NCBI GenBank assembly: GCA_943323725.2
Contig: CALPIW020000117.1
Location: 1 to 5,641 of the forward strand
Origin: Polynucleobacter meluiroseus
Lineage (GTDB): Bacteria > Verrucomicrobiota > Verrucomicrobiia > Opitutales > UBA953
DNA length: 5,641 nucleotides
Reading direction: 5' to 3'
Position numbers and translations under genes: made by a program. Below, piece by piece: positions 5,291-5,641 of this stretch. How positions within the stretch are numbered: the first letter of the stretch is position 1; every line of letters starts with the position of its first letter. The notes under the pieces were generated by a model. The model made no database searches and had not been told where the DNA came from. It saw only the letters and a list, made by a program, of their open reading frames with translations.

Positions 5291-5575
5291 GTGCAAAGGT
5301 GCAAATCGGAGCGGAGCTCCTGTGCAAAAGTGGACCCAACTTCAGGTGACGGGCACGGGAGTCGGCGACTCAGGCGTCGGCATCTCGGCCATCGGCCGCA
5401 GGAACCCGGAGCTGGCTGCCGAAGGCTGAACGGCCGACACCCGAAGGGCTGATGCTCTGGTGGCCGGCACCCGTCACCTAATGCTTTTGTTACGCTCCCA
5501 ACCGCCAACCGCTAATCGCCAACACCTTACATATGCACCTTTGCGCAGGCCGAAGGCCGATTTGCACTTTTGCAC
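5291..5575 (+). repeat. Long intergenic repeat R2, direct copy of R1
   Basis: This 285-base copy occupies the spacer upstream of kdsB in the same orientation as R1. Terminal arms at 5291-5332 and 5534-5575 are imperfect inverted repeats: 18 of the outer 19 bases match, then differing small hairpins, then 10 of 12 inner bases. Compared with R1 it lacks an 8-base CAAAGGTG unit and a 7-base TGACGGG unit, both explained by slippage at short direct repeats. Both copies are preceded by AGAGGCA and followed shortly by GCGGCGCT, so the repeated unit may extend slightly beyond these limits. The rest of the 5240-5588 spacer holds only the GC-rich motif. Confidence 0.8.
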
Positions 5576-5583
5576 CAAAGCGC

Positions 5584-5596
5584 GGCGCTCAGCGCC
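5584..5596 (-). other. Small GC hairpin overlapping the upstream gene's stop codon
   Basis: GGCGCT (5584-5589) and AGCGCC (5591-5596) are perfectly complementary around one base, spanning the TGA at 5589-5591. It occupies the same position relative to R2 as the 4481-4499 hairpin does to R1. No T-run follows on the transcribed strand. Confidence 0.3.
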
Positions 5597-5641
5597 TCGC
5601 TTCGGCGTAATGCGCGAGATACCAGGCGTAAGCATCGCGGA
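5589..5641 (-). CDS. C-terminal fragment of an unidentified gene, possibly an SDR nucleotide-sugar enzyme
   Basis: Only the last codons are inside the window, reading RDAYAWYLAHYAEARR followed by TGA. The reading frame is chosen because it shares strand with all neighbours, ends just before the spacer repeat as kdsB does, and gives amphipathic, protein-like sequence. A terminal helix of the form xYxWYLxHY recalls the C-termini of GDP-L-fucose synthases and related SDR epimerases/dehydratases (Y-x-W-F-L-x-N/H). That resemblance is from memory over 16 residues and is weak evidence. The other two minus-strand frames stay open here too, so even the frame is an inference from context. Confidence 0.45.
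   Translation of the reverse strand, partial: RDAYAWYLAHYAEARR

Noticed and set aside
4181..5452. Plus-strand open frame (423 codons) across R1, kdsB and R2
   Set aside because: It runs through two non-coding repeats and antisense to kdsB. Its ends share sequence only because R1 and R2 are the same repeat.

Overview
The window is a high-GC stretch of a Gram-negative chromosome. All supportable genes lie on the minus strand and belong to lipopolysaccharide or surface-polysaccharide synthesis. The phylum cannot be fixed from the sequence. GC-rich genes without Shine-Dalgarno motifs, TTG start use, and spacers packed with short palindromic repeats remind me of Verrucomicrobiota (Opitutales-like), but that is an impression and not a demonstration. 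Kdo activation genes imply an outer membrane with Kdo-containing LPS or capsule.

Reading in the direction of transcription (high to low coordinates): the last 17 codons of an unidentified gene, possibly a nucleotide-sugar SDR enzyme (5589-5641); a spacer holding repeat copy R2; kdsB, CMP-Kdo synthetase (4505-5239); a spacer holding repeat copy R1; kdsD, D-arabinose 5-phosphate isomerase with SIS plus two CBS domains (3149-4123); a 423-base mosaic spacer of inverted and tandem repeats; a polytopic O-antigen ligase/polymerase-family protein (1049-2725); and, two bases after its stop, the N-terminal 348 codons of a bi-domain-type oxidoreductase that runs off the window (1-1046).

Functionally, KdsD makes arabinose 5-phosphate, the first dedicated Kdo precursor, and KdsB activates finished Kdo with CTP. 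The intervening enzymes KdsA and KdsC are not in the window. The ligase-family protein would act later, on the periplasmic side, joining or polymerising glycan on the LPS core. The oxidoreductase belongs to a family I know from polysaccharide clusters.

The most unusual content is between the genes. Two direct copies of a roughly 290-base element with imperfect terminal inverted repeats bracket kdsB. The kdsD-ligase spacer holds three hairpins that each carry GTAG at the foot of the stem, as in REP sequences associated with RAYT transposases. These lie between inverted blocks of a 7-base tandem repeat and a GC-rich GGAGGGCC motif. No transposase, RNA gene, CRISPR array or origin was seen.
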